64,000 nucleotides of DNA from a delta proteobacterium NaphS2. Lineage in GTDB: Bacteria > Desulfobacterota > DSM-4660 > Desulfatiglandales > Desulfatiglandaceae. Positions 43,962 through 53,192 of the stretch are shown here, piece by piece (within the stretch, counting starts at the first letter, position 1; each line of letters starts with the position of its first letter). The notes below the pieces were generated by a model that did no database searches, was not told the origin of the DNA, and worked only from the letters and a program-made list of their open reading frames with translations. The position numbers and the translations under genes were made by a program. Where the stretch lies: assembly GCA_000179315.1 (NCBI GenBank), contig ADZZ01000383.1:1-64000 (forward strand), read 5' to 3'.

Positions 43962-44959
43962 TAAACCCATCCTTTCGATTGATACCATTGCACCGTCTGC
44001 CGAATTCCAACCGCGGGATCAATGGTGGGACTGAATCCAAGCTCTTTTTCCGCCTTCCGGATTGAAAACACGCGATCCGCAAGGGTGGATTCGATATTCT
44101 TACGGCTTACCGGCGGAGCCCACCCCAATCGGGTGAAGATCGATTCCATCAGTGTCGCTACCCCGAGAGCGAGTTTTTCAGGAACAAAAAGCGACGGACG
44201 TCGTATGCCCAACGATTCCAGGATAAGTTTACGAAGGTGATCGAATGGTTCGGATTCGGCATTGGTGATCAGGTAGGTTTCACCGATGCGTCCTCTTTCA
44301 GCCGCCAGCAGAATGCCGTGAACCGCATCGTCCACATGAATCAGCGGCGTAAGCTTCGGCCTGTTGCCCACTTTGGGGAACAGGCCTTTTTTTGCCATGC
44401 GTGTAAGCTTCAGCATGTCCCGCCAGTCACCCGGGCCGTACACCATGGAAAAGCGGATAATGCAAGCCGGAAGATGCCGGGATGAGACCATCTTGAGAAT
44501 GGCTTCTTCGGCTTTCAGCTTGCTCTTGCCATACGGATGATGGGGAATGCAGCGGCTCTCTTCCGTAGCCGGGTTGTCCTTGCAGATCCCCATGGCGGCA
44601 ACGGAACTGCAATGCACCACTCGTTTGACGCCTGCGTCGAGGGCTGCGTTCATGACGTTGATAGTGCCGTGAACATTGACGGCTTCAAACATTTGCGGCG
44701 ACACAGTGAAATTGTTCAAATGGCCTAAAGTGGCCAGATGCAGAACGCAGTCAATTTCCCGGGCGACACCATTGAGTGTTTCAGGTCGCGTGATGTCCCC
44801 TGCAAAAACTTCAAGGTTGTTCGATTCGATCGTCGCAATCTTCTTCGGATCTCTGACCAGACATCGACAAAAATGGCCCTGAGATGATAGCTCTCGTATG
44901 AGGTGTGGGCCGATAAAACCGGTTGCGCCGGTCACGAGGTATCTGATTGGGTGCGTCAT
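43961..44959 (-). CDS. NAD-dependent epimerase/dehydratase (extended SDR)
   Basis: This 332-residue SDR has TGATGFIGPHLIREL at its N-terminus, DITRPETL, HLATLGHLNNF, the Ser-Ser in HCSSVAAMG and the active YGKSKLKAE (Tyr-X3-Lys). The family modifies sugar nucleotides or related alcohols using NAD(P). It lies between a radical SAM gene (18-nt gap) and a methyltransferase gene (1-nt overlap). The substrate is unknown. Confidence 0.85.
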   Translation of the reverse strand: MTHPIRYLVTGATGFIGPHLIRELSSQGHFCRCLVRDPKKIATIESNNLEVFAGDITRPETLNGVAREIDCVLHLATLGHLNNFTVSPQMFEAVNVHGTINVMNAALDAGVKRVVHCSSVAAMGICKDNPATEESRCIPHHPYGKSKLKAEEAILKMVSSRHLPACIIRFSMVYGPGDWRDMLKLTRMAKKGLFPKVGNRPKLTPLIHVDDAVHGILLAAERGRIGETYLITNAESEPFDHLRKLILESLGIRRPSLFVPEKLALGVATLMESIFTRLGWAPPVSRKNIESTLADRVFSIRKAEKELGFSPTIDPAVGIRQTVQWYQSKGWV

Positions 44960-44977
44960 CGTCGGTAAAGCCGCCTT

Positions 44978-46117
44978 TCATTTATCGCGGGCTTTTACGA
45001 TCTCTTTCACCACACACGCCAACGAAGGCGGGTGCAGCAAAATGTTTGAATACGCTTGATTGGCCAGAGGGCAGAAGCAGTTGCCGCCGGAAATGAAATC
45101 ACGGATTTCTTGTGCCTCCGCGCCGGCCCAAAGCCTCTTGAAATCATAGCCGAAATCGCGCAGATTGCCCATGGATTTCTCGTATCCCAGGGTGCAGCAG
45201 GCCCAAATGTCTCCGTAGGGCGTCATATGGGCATTGGAAATCCCGGCGTAACAAGGGATGATCTGCCTCCGCTCTTCCATGATGCGAATGGCCAACTGGT
45301 AGTAAATCAGACGAAAGGCATGGGTAATGCGCTCAAAAAGAACACGCTCTTTCATATCCCGCTTAATCCGGGCCACGAAAAATTCGACAGCCTGCCGATA
45401 CTCCGCCGGGTTCGGCGTGATGGAATCATCCATATTGAACATCTCAGATCGGTGTTCCGCGATTTCATTGCGGTAGCTGTCGGCGCTCAGATCGATCGCG
45501 AATTCGGATATCTCGGCAATCTCGGTAATATTCCATCGCGAAATGACTGTTCCCAGTTCCACATGCAGATTGGGATAGTCGGCTTTGTATGCTTTCAGCC
45601 GGTTGAACAACCCGATCACTTTTTCGAAATTACCCTTGACGCCCCGGATCTTATCGTGACTGTCTCCAATATGATCTAGGCTCGGCTTGATAGTGAGACG
45701 GACATGGGGGTATTTGGTCTTCAGGATTTTGAGAATGGGGCGTATCCGTTTGAGGACCAATCGGGGTGAAATGGCATTCGTGGGAATATGCACAATACCG
45801 GGTGTGAGATATTTGCAGGCGAGTGCGATGATTTCCGCGATATCGTTTCTGAGAAACGGTTCGCCACCGCTGATATTGAAGACATAAATGTGTCCCATCG
45901 TCATGAAAATTCTTTCAATCTCATCCAGCGACAGTTCCGCCTTGAGCTTGTCAGGGTGCTCGCGGTACAAGCGCCAGATACTGCAGGTCTTACATTTTGA
46001 TTGACAGAGGTTGGTGACCGAAAAAGTCAGATTGATCGGCATCCCCGGGGGAACGAGTCCTCTGTAAGCCAGCGGGTAACAAAGGAGCTTCGGAAAAACC
46101 TCCCTGAAATACCCCAT
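44978..46117 (-). CDS. radical SAM protein with SPASM-like C-terminus
   Basis: This 379-residue protein has the radical SAM cluster CQSKCKTC (Cys38, Cys42, Cys45; CX3CX2C), GGEPFLRND as the GGE motif, and extra Cys residues near the end (IPCYAGISNAHMTPYGDIWACC, NCFCPLANQAY) that suit an auxiliary SPASM-type cluster. Such proteins modify peptides or sugars by radical chemistry. It sits in a minus-strand operon with GT4, SDR and methyltransferase genes, so a role in modifying a glycan or lipid precursor is likely. The exact reaction cannot be named. Confidence 0.82.
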   Translation of the reverse strand: MGYFREVFPKLLCYPLAYRGLVPPGMPINLTFSVTNLCQSKCKTCSIWRLYREHPDKLKAELSLDEIERIFMTMGHIYVFNISGGEPFLRNDIAEIIALACKYLTPGIVHIPTNAISPRLVLKRIRPILKILKTKYPHVRLTIKPSLDHIGDSHDKIRGVKGNFEKVIGLFNRLKAYKADYPNLHVELGTVISRWNITEIAEISEFAIDLSADSYRNEIAEHRSEMFNMDDSITPNPAEYRQAVEFFVARIKRDMKERVLFERITHAFRLIYYQLAIRIMEERRQIIPCYAGISNAHMTPYGDIWACCTLGYEKSMGNLRDFGYDFKRLWAGAEAQEIRDFISGGNCFCPLANQAYSNILLHPPSLACVVKEIVKARDK

Positions 46118-46119
46118 CG

Positions 46120-47313
46120 TCAGATTCCCCGCTGAAAAGAGGCTTGCCGTGGCGTGTGCAAAGCCGAATCATATACCAAACAGGTGGACTGGGCGATCCG
46201 GTCCCAGTTCAATCCTTCGGCCACGGCATCAAGGGATATCCGCATTTGATCCAAAAGCGTTTGGTCCCGAAGCACCCGTTTTATGGCGCGTGCCAGGGCC
46301 TCCGGATCATTGGGTGGAACAACTGCTTTTTTATGGGCGACCAATTCCGGAAGCCCGCCTACCGCAGTAACGATCATCGGCTTGCGAAACGCAACCGCCG
46401 TAGCCCCTACCCCGCTTTGACTGTCAAAACGCAGATAAGGTAATATAACCAAATCCGCAGCCATAAAATACCGGTGCACCTTCGCGGCGGGGACATAGCC
46501 CAGACGCAAAATGACCTTATCCTCAATTCCGAGGAAACGTATCAGATGCTGGTATTGGTTCCATGCTTGCCAAGTCTTTCCCACAATCAAGAGCCTCGCC
46601 TCCGGCATGTCCCCGGCTACGTCTGCAAAGGCACGAATCCCGATATCGAGCCCCTTGTATGGCCGAATCGCCCCGAATATCAGCAACACTTTGTTCTCAG
46701 GCCCGATCCCAAGTTCCTTTCGCAGACCGTCCCGATCTGCCGCGGAATTTACCTGGAAATCAAGGCTGCCGTGTGGAATCACACTGACAAGATTTGGTGG
46801 AATGCCGTAGGTATCAACCAGTTGCTTTCGATTCAACTCCGTGTGGACGATGAAATGATTGCCAAGCGAGAAAAGAAGCCTGGAAATCAGCCCGTACATT
46901 GCTGCCCCGTCATGACCCGATACATTATGAACCGTAAATATCACCGGCCTCTTTCGTATCTTGAAAGCCGCACAGACCACCCAATAGACCGGAGCCAGGG
47001 GCATGCTCCACCACTGGGCGTGCAGCAGGTCGGCCCGGGTGAATAACCCTGCCTTCAACCAGGAGATTGGGTTGTACCAGGTCAAACGTCGATGAACGGT
47101 GATCCCTTCGCGGGCATTTGTGGGGAAACTCTTATCTTCCATGAGTCCCCCGCCGGGGTATAGGAAGCCGGGGTAGATGCGCTTAAAAGAGAGAAAATTG
47201 ATTCTAACCACTTTTGCCAGGGCGGACGCCAACTCCAGGCAATAGCTGCTCACCCCCCGCAACGGCGGGAAGGATCCCAGGATGGCAACGCGTATTGTGG
47301 TGGAATCATGCAC
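46120..47313 (-). CDS. GT4-family glycosyltransferase
   Basis: This 397-residue GT-B enzyme has an N-terminal LGSFPPLRGVSSYCLELASAL acceptor-domain loop, a second-domain start KVLLIFGAIRPYKGLDIGIRAF, and the conserved E-X7-E-like region in the LPYLRFDSQSGVGATAVAFRKPMIVTAVGGLPELV stretch (given here as SQSGVGATAVAF and AVGGLPELV). It transfers a sugar from an NDP donor in the cytoplasm. It is 2 nt upstream of the radical SAM gene and 25 nt after the DUF218 gene, so it is in the same operon. Confidence 0.88.
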   Translation of the reverse strand: MHDSTTIRVAILGSFPPLRGVSSYCLELASALAKVVRINFLSFKRIYPGFLYPGGGLMEDKSFPTNAREGITVHRRLTWYNPISWLKAGLFTRADLLHAQWWSMPLAPVYWVVCAAFKIRKRPVIFTVHNVSGHDGAAMYGLISRLLFSLGNHFIVHTELNRKQLVDTYGIPPNLVSVIPHGSLDFQVNSAADRDGLRKELGIGPENKVLLIFGAIRPYKGLDIGIRAFADVAGDMPEARLLIVGKTWQAWNQYQHLIRFLGIEDKVILRLGYVPAAKVHRYFMAADLVILPYLRFDSQSGVGATAVAFRKPMIVTAVGGLPELVAHKKAVVPPNDPEALARAIKRVLRDQTLLDQMRISLDAVAEGLNWDRIAQSTCLVYDSALHTPRQASFQRGI

Positions 47314-47338
47314 AGCTAAATCGCTTCCTTATTGCTCC

Positions 47339-47995
47339 TCAAGAAGACCCCAGCATATGTTTCCACCAATAATACACCCATGCCCCATATTCCGCCAGCA
47401 CCCAGCGAATCTGCCTGCCATGCTTCCACCAGCCGGCCGGATCATAGGGATCCGTCCGGGCAGGAACAATCTGTACGCTCAACCGGTCCTTGTACATGTT
47501 CTTCCAGATAAATGCAGCCCGCCGCGTATGGAATTTGCTCGTTGTTAGAATAATTGTGCGGTAACCCTTTCGGATCAACGCATCTCCCACAATTTGTGCT
47601 TCACTCACGGTGTCATATGCATCTTCGGCGCCGATGTGAACAATATCCTCTCTTGGCACTCCCAGAACCCCCAGGATTCTGAACTTATCTTCATACCAGG
47701 GGCAACATCTTTTGAAGCCCTGGGTCTCGATCCACCTAAGTGCATCGTTTTTTCGGTTGCCGTTAATAACGGCCTTGCCAACAGACCCCTTTACATACAG
47801 GCTGGCAGCCTCCATGAGACGGGGGTAGTACTCGACGCCTGTATACAAAACAACTACCGCGTCCGACGGCTCGGGCTTTTCGTCCAGCACCAACCATTGA
47901 CCCACAAACGTCAGTAGTGGGGCGGAAAGGTAACACACTGCGAGGGCCAGGACCCCAAGCACAGAAATAACAGCGACAGAGCGTCTAATGGCCAC
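47339..47995 (-). CDS. DUF218 (YdcF/SanA/ElyC-like) membrane-anchored protein
   Basis: This 218-residue protein has one N-terminal membrane helix (about residues 8-30) and a DUF218 fold: SDAVVVLYTG near residue 44, KAVINGNRK, GAEDAYDTVSEAQIV (TxxEA core motif), and GYRTIILTTSKFHTRRAAFIW. The family is linked to envelope polysaccharide or peptidoglycan metabolism; the active chemistry is not settled. GGAGGTGGCC precedes the ATG. Pieces of other copies of this gene occur at 22065-22115, 23112-23175 and 48775-48840. Confidence 0.8.
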   Translation of the reverse strand: MAIRRSVAVISVLGVLALAVCYLSAPLLTFVGQWLVLDEKPEPSDAVVVLYTGVEYYPRLMEAASLYVKGSVGKAVINGNRKNDALRWIETQGFKRCCPWYEDKFRILGVLGVPREDIVHIGAEDAYDTVSEAQIVGDALIRKGYRTIILTTSKFHTRRAAFIWKNMYKDRLSVQIVPARTDPYDPAGWWKHGRQIRWVLAEYGAWVYYWWKHMLGSS

Positions 47996-48109
47996 CTCCT
48001 GTGTGACTTATTCTGAACGTGCTTCCAATGGCAATGGTCCCAATTTCACAGCGGAACCATATTGAACCATATATCTCACATTTACCTTACAAGCTCACAC
48101 GATCTCACA

Positions 48110-48759
48110 TCAAATGGTATACCTCACACGAGGACCGCTTCCCTTTTTGTGAACCAAACCCTTTTCTTCGAGTTGTTTCAGTCTGTTCAATACGGTATTT
48201 CGATGTATACTCAATTTTTCGGCCACTTCTTTGCTTCCCAGGCCCCCTTCCCTTTTGAGCAAATCGTATACCATTGCAAGTTCAGGAGGATCTCACAACT
48301 AAATGATAGATCAATTTCCTGATCAAGGCTGAGATTCCGCGCCTGCCTTTTTAATTCAGCCAGAACATGAATGTCCGCCTTTCGGTTTGTTGGACCGATT
48401 CTGACGAAAACACCGTCTTCGGGCCCGAATTTTTTCAAATAGTACGGCTTGTTTGGTCCAGGAAGGACTCTGATCACAAAAATGTTTTTGGTCTCAAAAG
48501 CCACTGTCTGGAAAAGCACATTGGGAATCGGGGCAATGGAATCGTAAAAAATACTGGAAAGTTTTTCTTCCAGATCAAAGGGCTCTTCGGCGATTCCCGG
48601 TACCGTACGATCATCATTTACGCCCACATAGATCCGGCCGCCTGCACCATTGGCAAAAGCCACTGCCGTCTTCAGTATATTGAGTTTGTTTTCCGGAATC
48701 TCCCTCTTGAATTCCAGAAACCTTCCTTCGGGCTCTTTGAGAATTTCCGCTATTTTCAT
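48110..48759 (-). pseudogene. AlbA_2/Schlafen-type DNA-binding protein with a frameshift
   Basis: The first 150 codons encode an AlbA_2 domain: RFLEFKREIPENKLNILKTAVAFANGAGG, YVGVNDD and VRIGPTNRKA. The frame then runs into 25 unrelated codons and a stop at 48211. One frame over, the sequence continues as PELAMVYDLLKREGGLGSKEVAEKLSIHRNTVL...LEEKGLVHKK to a stop at 48112-48110. That is the C-terminal winged helix of this kind of regulator. The shift lies near 48,285. A corrected protein would be about 215 residues. Confidence 0.7.
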
Positions 48760-48774
48760 AGGGGTCCCTTTCAG

Positions 48775-48840
48775 TTACTCCCTGATCAGAACAATCAGCA
48801 TCGCAAGCACAGAAACAGCAATCACAAAACGTCTGATGAT
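48775..48840 (-). pseudogene. N-terminal stub of another DUF218 gene
   Basis: On the minus strand the codons read IIRRFVIAVSVLAMLIVLIRE and a stop. They resemble the first residues of the intact DUF218 protein (AIRRSVAVISVLGVLALAV), and the DNA GACG(C/T)T...TGTGCTTG is similar. No start codon remains in frame. The rest of the gene is replaced by the AlbA-type gene. Confidence 0.45.
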
Positions 48841-48996
48841 TTCACCTCTAAGGCTGTCTCGAAGTGTATTGGGGAAGAGACCGGTAGTGGAACTCACGGA
48901 TCAGTGATTTCAGGATTTCTTTCTTTTCCATAAAGAAACAATATCAGTTTTTTTCTTTCCAATAAAGATAAAATTGGCCCTTATGGTTTCTTGAGG

Positions 48997-50118
48997 TCAT
49001 TCAGCATGATAATTTCTTATTTTATCCGAATGGGCCTGTTTTTGCCTTACGATGAAGTCTTCCCTTTCCACTCGATCCTTAGGCGGTTCCGCGTCACATG
49101 CCGTACGGCCTTTTTGAGAGGCTACAGGATAGCGGTGGGCCAAATCATTTGTGAATGCTCGATAGAGAATAAATGCAAGCATCGCCGCGAAGTATCCATC
49201 AATTGCATAATGCCAACCTAAGACCACGGAACCAATCTGTACGATCACAGCGTATATCCACATGAGGATACAAAGAAAGCGGCGAACTTTAGACAGGAAC
49301 AGCGCAAAAAGTACAACGACTCCAACATGCAAGCTGGGGAACGCGGCAACGCCCTCATAGATAAGGGCCCGATATTGATCGGGACTAGCGATCGCTTGAA
49401 GGTAGTGTGTAATTAATTGCGACTGCAGTTGTGTTGCAATTGGCTTCGTTACGCCGTCGAACCATTCACGGTAAACGTAGACAGGACCAAGTGAGGGAGC
49501 GAGAATGGCGGCAAGACCTCCTATCATCCACAATGAAAAGTATGCACCGAAAAACCGCTCTGATAGTTTACGGTTGGGCAGGATGATGAATAGAACCAAA
49601 ACTGGAGCCTTCAACACATACCAGAACACGTATAGTCTGTCGATGAGCGTGGACATCGTAGGGTTATTCAGTAAGGTAACCAATGCTTGCATGGGATTGC
49701 TGCCAAAATGCAGCAAAATGTCTATCTGCAAGAGAATGTCATCTGTTAAGTCAGGATTGATGCGGGGGATAGCCTGTTTTATGTTGCAGTATATCAAAAG
49801 CACGAGTTTCAGTGCAATTAGCACGTGGAGCAGATCGTAGAGATGCTGCATAGTCAAGTATTTCGTGAACATGGTATGACGCCATACTTTGCCAAAGAGA
49901 GTGGCATCCTGCCCCTGTAAGCGCCGTACCACGGCCGTATATAGACCTATTGCGGCAATTGACAGCACCGCCATGAGGATCATTGTCAGATCATATCGCA
50001 GGTGAAATATTACGCCGTAGTTAATACTGAACCCGAAGTTCTTGGCCAGCAGCAGTGAAAAAATGAAATATAGCGCAATTACCCAATCGTAGGAGTAAAA
50101 CCATTTTATTTTGAGCAT
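48997..50118 (-). CDS. PAP2-superfamily membrane protein, inositolphosphorylceramide-synthase-like
   Basis: This 373-residue integral membrane protein has at least seven hydrophobic helices. Near the C-terminus it carries the lipid-phosphatase/transferase motifs AFPSLHVG and, about 45 residues on, GWHYAIDG with the catalytic His-Asp pattern of PAP2_3 (Aur1/IPC-synthase type). Such enzymes transfer a phospho-head group between lipids or dephosphorylate lipid carriers at the membrane. The ATG at 50118 follows AGGACA; an upstream in-frame ATG at 50178 lacks a site. The 315 nt upstream (50179-50493) contains nothing I recognise. Confidence 0.72.
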   Translation of the reverse strand: MLKIKWFYSYDWVIALYFIFSLLLAKNFGFSINYGVIFHLRYDLTMILMAVLSIAAIGLYTAVVRRLQGQDATLFGKVWRHTMFTKYLTMQHLYDLLHVLIALKLVLLIYCNIKQAIPRINPDLTDDILLQIDILLHFGSNPMQALVTLLNNPTMSTLIDRLYVFWYVLKAPVLVLFIILPNRKLSERFFGAYFSLWMIGGLAAILAPSLGPVYVYREWFDGVTKPIATQLQSQLITHYLQAIASPDQYRALIYEGVAAFPSLHVGVVVLFALFLSKVRRFLCILMWIYAVIVQIGSVVLGWHYAIDGYFAAMLAFILYRAFTNDLAHRYPVASQKGRTACDAEPPKDRVEREDFIVRQKQAHSDKIRNYHAE

Positions 50119-50493
50119 TACATTTGTCCTGATTATGACGGAATTATGACGGATTTGGGGAGAAACCTTGCCCTTCATCTTGAAGTAAACACGGACTATT
50201 ACCTCAATGACTGTAAAAACATGAAATAAAGTTGCATAAAAAGCTGCAAAACCTTAAGCCCAATCGAACCATTGAGTGGTATCGATAATGTATTTCCCAT
50301 AAATTGAGAAAGTTATGGGGGCTCGCCCAGATCCGTTATAGTCAACATCATTTATCCATCCTCACTCTGAAAGTGGTTGGTGGTCGGCGAATGGCCTGAC
50401 GTTGACAAGAACATACCTTTTTAATATCCAATTGCAGTTACCTGCGGTGGGGAAATGGCCGATTCAATAAAGATTATCGTAATTCAGTACTCG

Positions 50494-52002
50494 CTATTGA
50501 TTATGCGTATTTCCTTGCTTCTCTCTCAGCGGTAGCCTCCCACTCCAGACAGTAGGGACTACCTCATGCCACGTTAATCCTGGAATTTTGGGCTGAGAGG
50601 CGCTTATGAGCATCATCCGGTCTTTTTCAGTCATTTTATCAACCCATGGTTTATAATTTTCGGCCTTTTTGCGGGAAAGCTGGATTTGACGGTAAACAGC
50701 CAAATCCTTTTTAGGCATCCAGGCGGGCTCAAAACCCAGAATATAGCGCCACGGACCGTGAGGGTTATGGAAAAATACATGATAAAAGACATCCATGTTG
50801 TTGCTGTAAAGAATACCTCCTTCGTTCGGGAGCCAGGGACGATGCTCCGCTTTAGCCATTAACGGCCATGGGGTTCCCAACTTCCCAGTCCACCTGCTGT
50901 TTCGATCATTCGTGATAGCAATAAAGAAAACCGCGCACGCCACGGCTACAATCCCAAGGCGTTTTAAGCTGAACTGCTCCAATTCCTTCTCCAAAATGAG
51001 CTCCAGTTCCAGTGCGACCCAGACGGTTATTGCCGGCCACCCCCAGTCTGTCCAGAACCGCCAGGCCACAAAACCCATCCCCCAACCCATGGCACCCAGA
51101 AAGAAGACCGGATTGTCCACGCATTTGATGTCCCATTCTCCGCGGGAACGCTTCCACAGCAGAATCCCGGTCACCAAAATGAGAACAAAAGGAACACCGT
51201 CAAAGGGCTGAAACTCACCAACCAGTTGGCGAGAAAAATCATTTGTGCCAAAAGCTACGATTGCATGGAAGACCATCTGATGCAAGAATGTAAGAGGAGA
51301 ACCGGTGAAGAAGCTGCCTAATACAACCCCGACTCCTGTAGAGCAGCTCATAAGCCACAGAACACGCCATTCTCTGGCCAAAAGGAGGGCGCCTAGAGGT
51401 AAACCCAGAAGATACCATGCCCCATGAATCCATGTTGCCAGACTGGTGATCAGGGCGTAACCTGCCAATGCAAGGTAAGTCCGGTGTCTGTCCCGGATTG
51501 GTTTCCAAAGAAAGCAGAATAAGACAACCACGAACATGCTGAAAATATAAGGCCGGCCAAAGAAGGTTCTGAAAAGTGGTGGAAAAGAAAAAACGAGCAT
51601 AACCAGCAATGCAAGGATCCAAGCTTCCGGGCGACGAAAGAGAAAAACAGGGATAAAAGCAAAAAGCAAAAACAGGGAGGCCACCGAAAAAACAAGAAGA
51701 TCATCTGGTTCACCAGAAGCCAATATTTTGAAGCCTTTAAGGATTGCGTGCCACCCCGGATGGCTGTCCATGGTGATTTCGGGCCGAACCACAAGGATCT
51801 CCGACCACGCCTTTCCCGAAACGACCTTGGCCACATGGCGCAAGGCATCATCATAAGGTTCAAATCCATGCCCAGTAATCCGTAGCGTTCCCATCAGAAT
51901 TGTTGACAAACAGAGAATGAGGATCAATATCGGGACAAATTGGTGATAGTTGCAAGCAGGTGAGCGATCCTGTTTGCTTTTTCGGACCGTTTCGTCATTC
52001 AT
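50494..52002 (-). CDS. polytopic membrane protein, probably GT-C glycosyltransferase-like
   Basis: This 502-residue protein has about ten hydrophobic helices. The first external loop holds GHGFEPYDDALRH, with the Asp pair expected for a lipid-phosphosugar-dependent GT-C enzyme, then PEITMDSHPGWHAILKGF. The C-terminal about 120 residues are soluble. ATG 52002 follows GGGGTGAAG and is chosen over ATG 52032. A transfer of a sugar from a polyprenyl carrier on the outer face of the inner membrane is likely by analogy; the family itself is not recognised with certainty. Confidence 0.6.
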   Translation of the reverse strand: MNDETVRKSKQDRSPACNYHQFVPILILILCLSTILMGTLRITGHGFEPYDDALRHVAKVVSGKAWSEILVVRPEITMDSHPGWHAILKGFKILASGEPDDLLVFSVASLFLLFAFIPVFLFRRPEAWILALLVMLVFSFPPLFRTFFGRPYIFSMFVVVLFCFLWKPIRDRHRTYLALAGYALITSLATWIHGAWYLLGLPLGALLLAREWRVLWLMSCSTGVGVVLGSFFTGSPLTFLHQMVFHAIVAFGTNDFSRQLVGEFQPFDGVPFVLILVTGILLWKRSRGEWDIKCVDNPVFFLGAMGWGMGFVAWRFWTDWGWPAITVWVALELELILEKELEQFSLKRLGIVAVACAVFFIAITNDRNSRWTGKLGTPWPLMAKAEHRPWLPNEGGILYSNNMDVFYHVFFHNPHGPWRYILGFEPAWMPKKDLAVYRQIQLSRKKAENYKPWVDKMTEKDRMMLISASQPKIPGLTWHEVVPTVWSGRLPLREKQGNTHNQ

Positions 52003-52147
52003 ATCTTCACCCCATGATAGGCCGGCAAACAATCAAACGCAGAACAGGCTACCTTTATCTCTACGATTACCATTAAGCTGCAACCTCCTTTTTTGCGGTT
52101 TTTTGTGAAATCTCAATGTTCGTTTGGACGGAAAGCACCCTCTTTCA

Positions 52148-52194
52148 TTTCCATACTCCCGTATTTTGTTATTCAAATACGCTTCGGTCAATCC
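52148..52194. repeat. 47-bp motif shared with 23243-23289
   Basis: CCATACTC, CG, ATTTT, TATT, AATACGCTT and GGTCAA are in the same order as upstream of the ArsR-like regulator. Here no regulator gene follows, only 80 nt to the end of the DPM1-like gene. It may be what is left of another regulator promoter. Confidence 0.45.
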
Positions 52195-52273
52195 AACGCT
52201 CTTTTTCGAAAATACACTTTGGATCCTGCTTTTGATGATTCTTTATATCCCTATCTGAAATGTGAATTCCAAC

Positions 52274-53158
52274 TCACACAAACCGATCCCCTTCACTCTT
52301 TTCAAATCGCATCTGACTGATCTGCTCGGAAATCAGACCCAGCATGAATATCAGGATAGACGTGGTAAACAAAAGTGCACTCATGTTGGTAAATCGCCCA
52401 GAAGCAAAGAAGGTATAAGCATAATAAGCAAGGCCGACCAGAAAAAGTCCCATACTGATGGGCAAAAAAATCTTCAGAGGTGAATAAAAAGTGCATATCC
52501 TGACAATAATCATGAAAAATCGAACACCATCTTTTATGATCCGGAGATCGCTTTTCCCTGCTTTTCTCGTTCGGGCATTGATTTTCACATACTTTACGCT
52601 CCTGCCGGATCTGAGCATTCCCAATGTGAGGGTCGTCGGATAGGAGTAGGTATTGGGCAGAAGATAAAGCAGATTACGGGCGAGATCCGCCTTTACAGCC
52701 CTGAAGCCCGACGTCAAATCCTGAACCGGGAAATTCGTCACATAGGATGCCAGACGATTATAGATCCGGTTGCCGAATTCCCGAACCTTTGAAGCCTGCC
52801 CTCCGTTGGATCTGGCCCCGACGACCATATCGAATTCCGGGAAATGCCGAATCAGTTGATCCAGGTCCCCGGGATCATGCTGGCCATCCGCATCCATGAA
52901 CACCAGGACCCGGCCGGACGCAATCCGAACACCGCTTTTGATGGCGGCCCCGTTGCCGATATTGTACGGGTGCCGGTAAACAATGGCCCCCGCCTCCCGG
53001 GCCAAATCTCCCGTGCCGTCCGTTGAACCGTCATCGATGACAATGATTTCAAAATCGGGATGAAGCGCCAGAATGTGGGAAACCACGTTGCCGATGTGCC
53101 GGGCTTCATTGTGGGCGGGGATGATGACGGAGATATCGGATTCACTAATTTTTTTCAT
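52274..53158 (-). CDS. GT2 glycosyltransferase, dolichyl/polyprenyl-phosphate sugar synthase-like
   Basis: This 294-residue protein has the GT2 fold of DPM1-like enzymes: SVIIPAHNEARHIGNVV, EIIVIDDGSTDGT, NIGNGAAIKSGV and the metal site FMDADGQHDP. Two membrane helices follow near residues 225-285. It would load a sugar on undecaprenyl phosphate at the cytoplasmic face, supplying donor substrate for the adjacent GT39-like and GT-C-like membrane enzymes. It lies 34 nt after the GT39-like gene. Confidence 0.87.
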   Translation of the reverse strand: MKKISESDISVIIPAHNEARHIGNVVSHILALHPDFEIIVIDDGSTDGTGDLAREAGAIVYRHPYNIGNGAAIKSGVRIASGRVLVFMDADGQHDPGDLDQLIRHFPEFDMVVGARSNGGQASKVREFGNRIYNRLASYVTNFPVQDLTSGFRAVKADLARNLLYLLPNTYSYPTTLTLGMLRSGRSVKYVKINARTRKAGKSDLRIIKDGVRFFMIIVRICTFYSPLKIFLPISMGLFLVGLAYYAYTFFASGRFTNMSALLFTTSILIFMLGLISEQISQMRFEKSEGDRFV

Positions 53159-53192
53159 AGGACACTCAAAGTGTATATCGCGGAATTGACAT

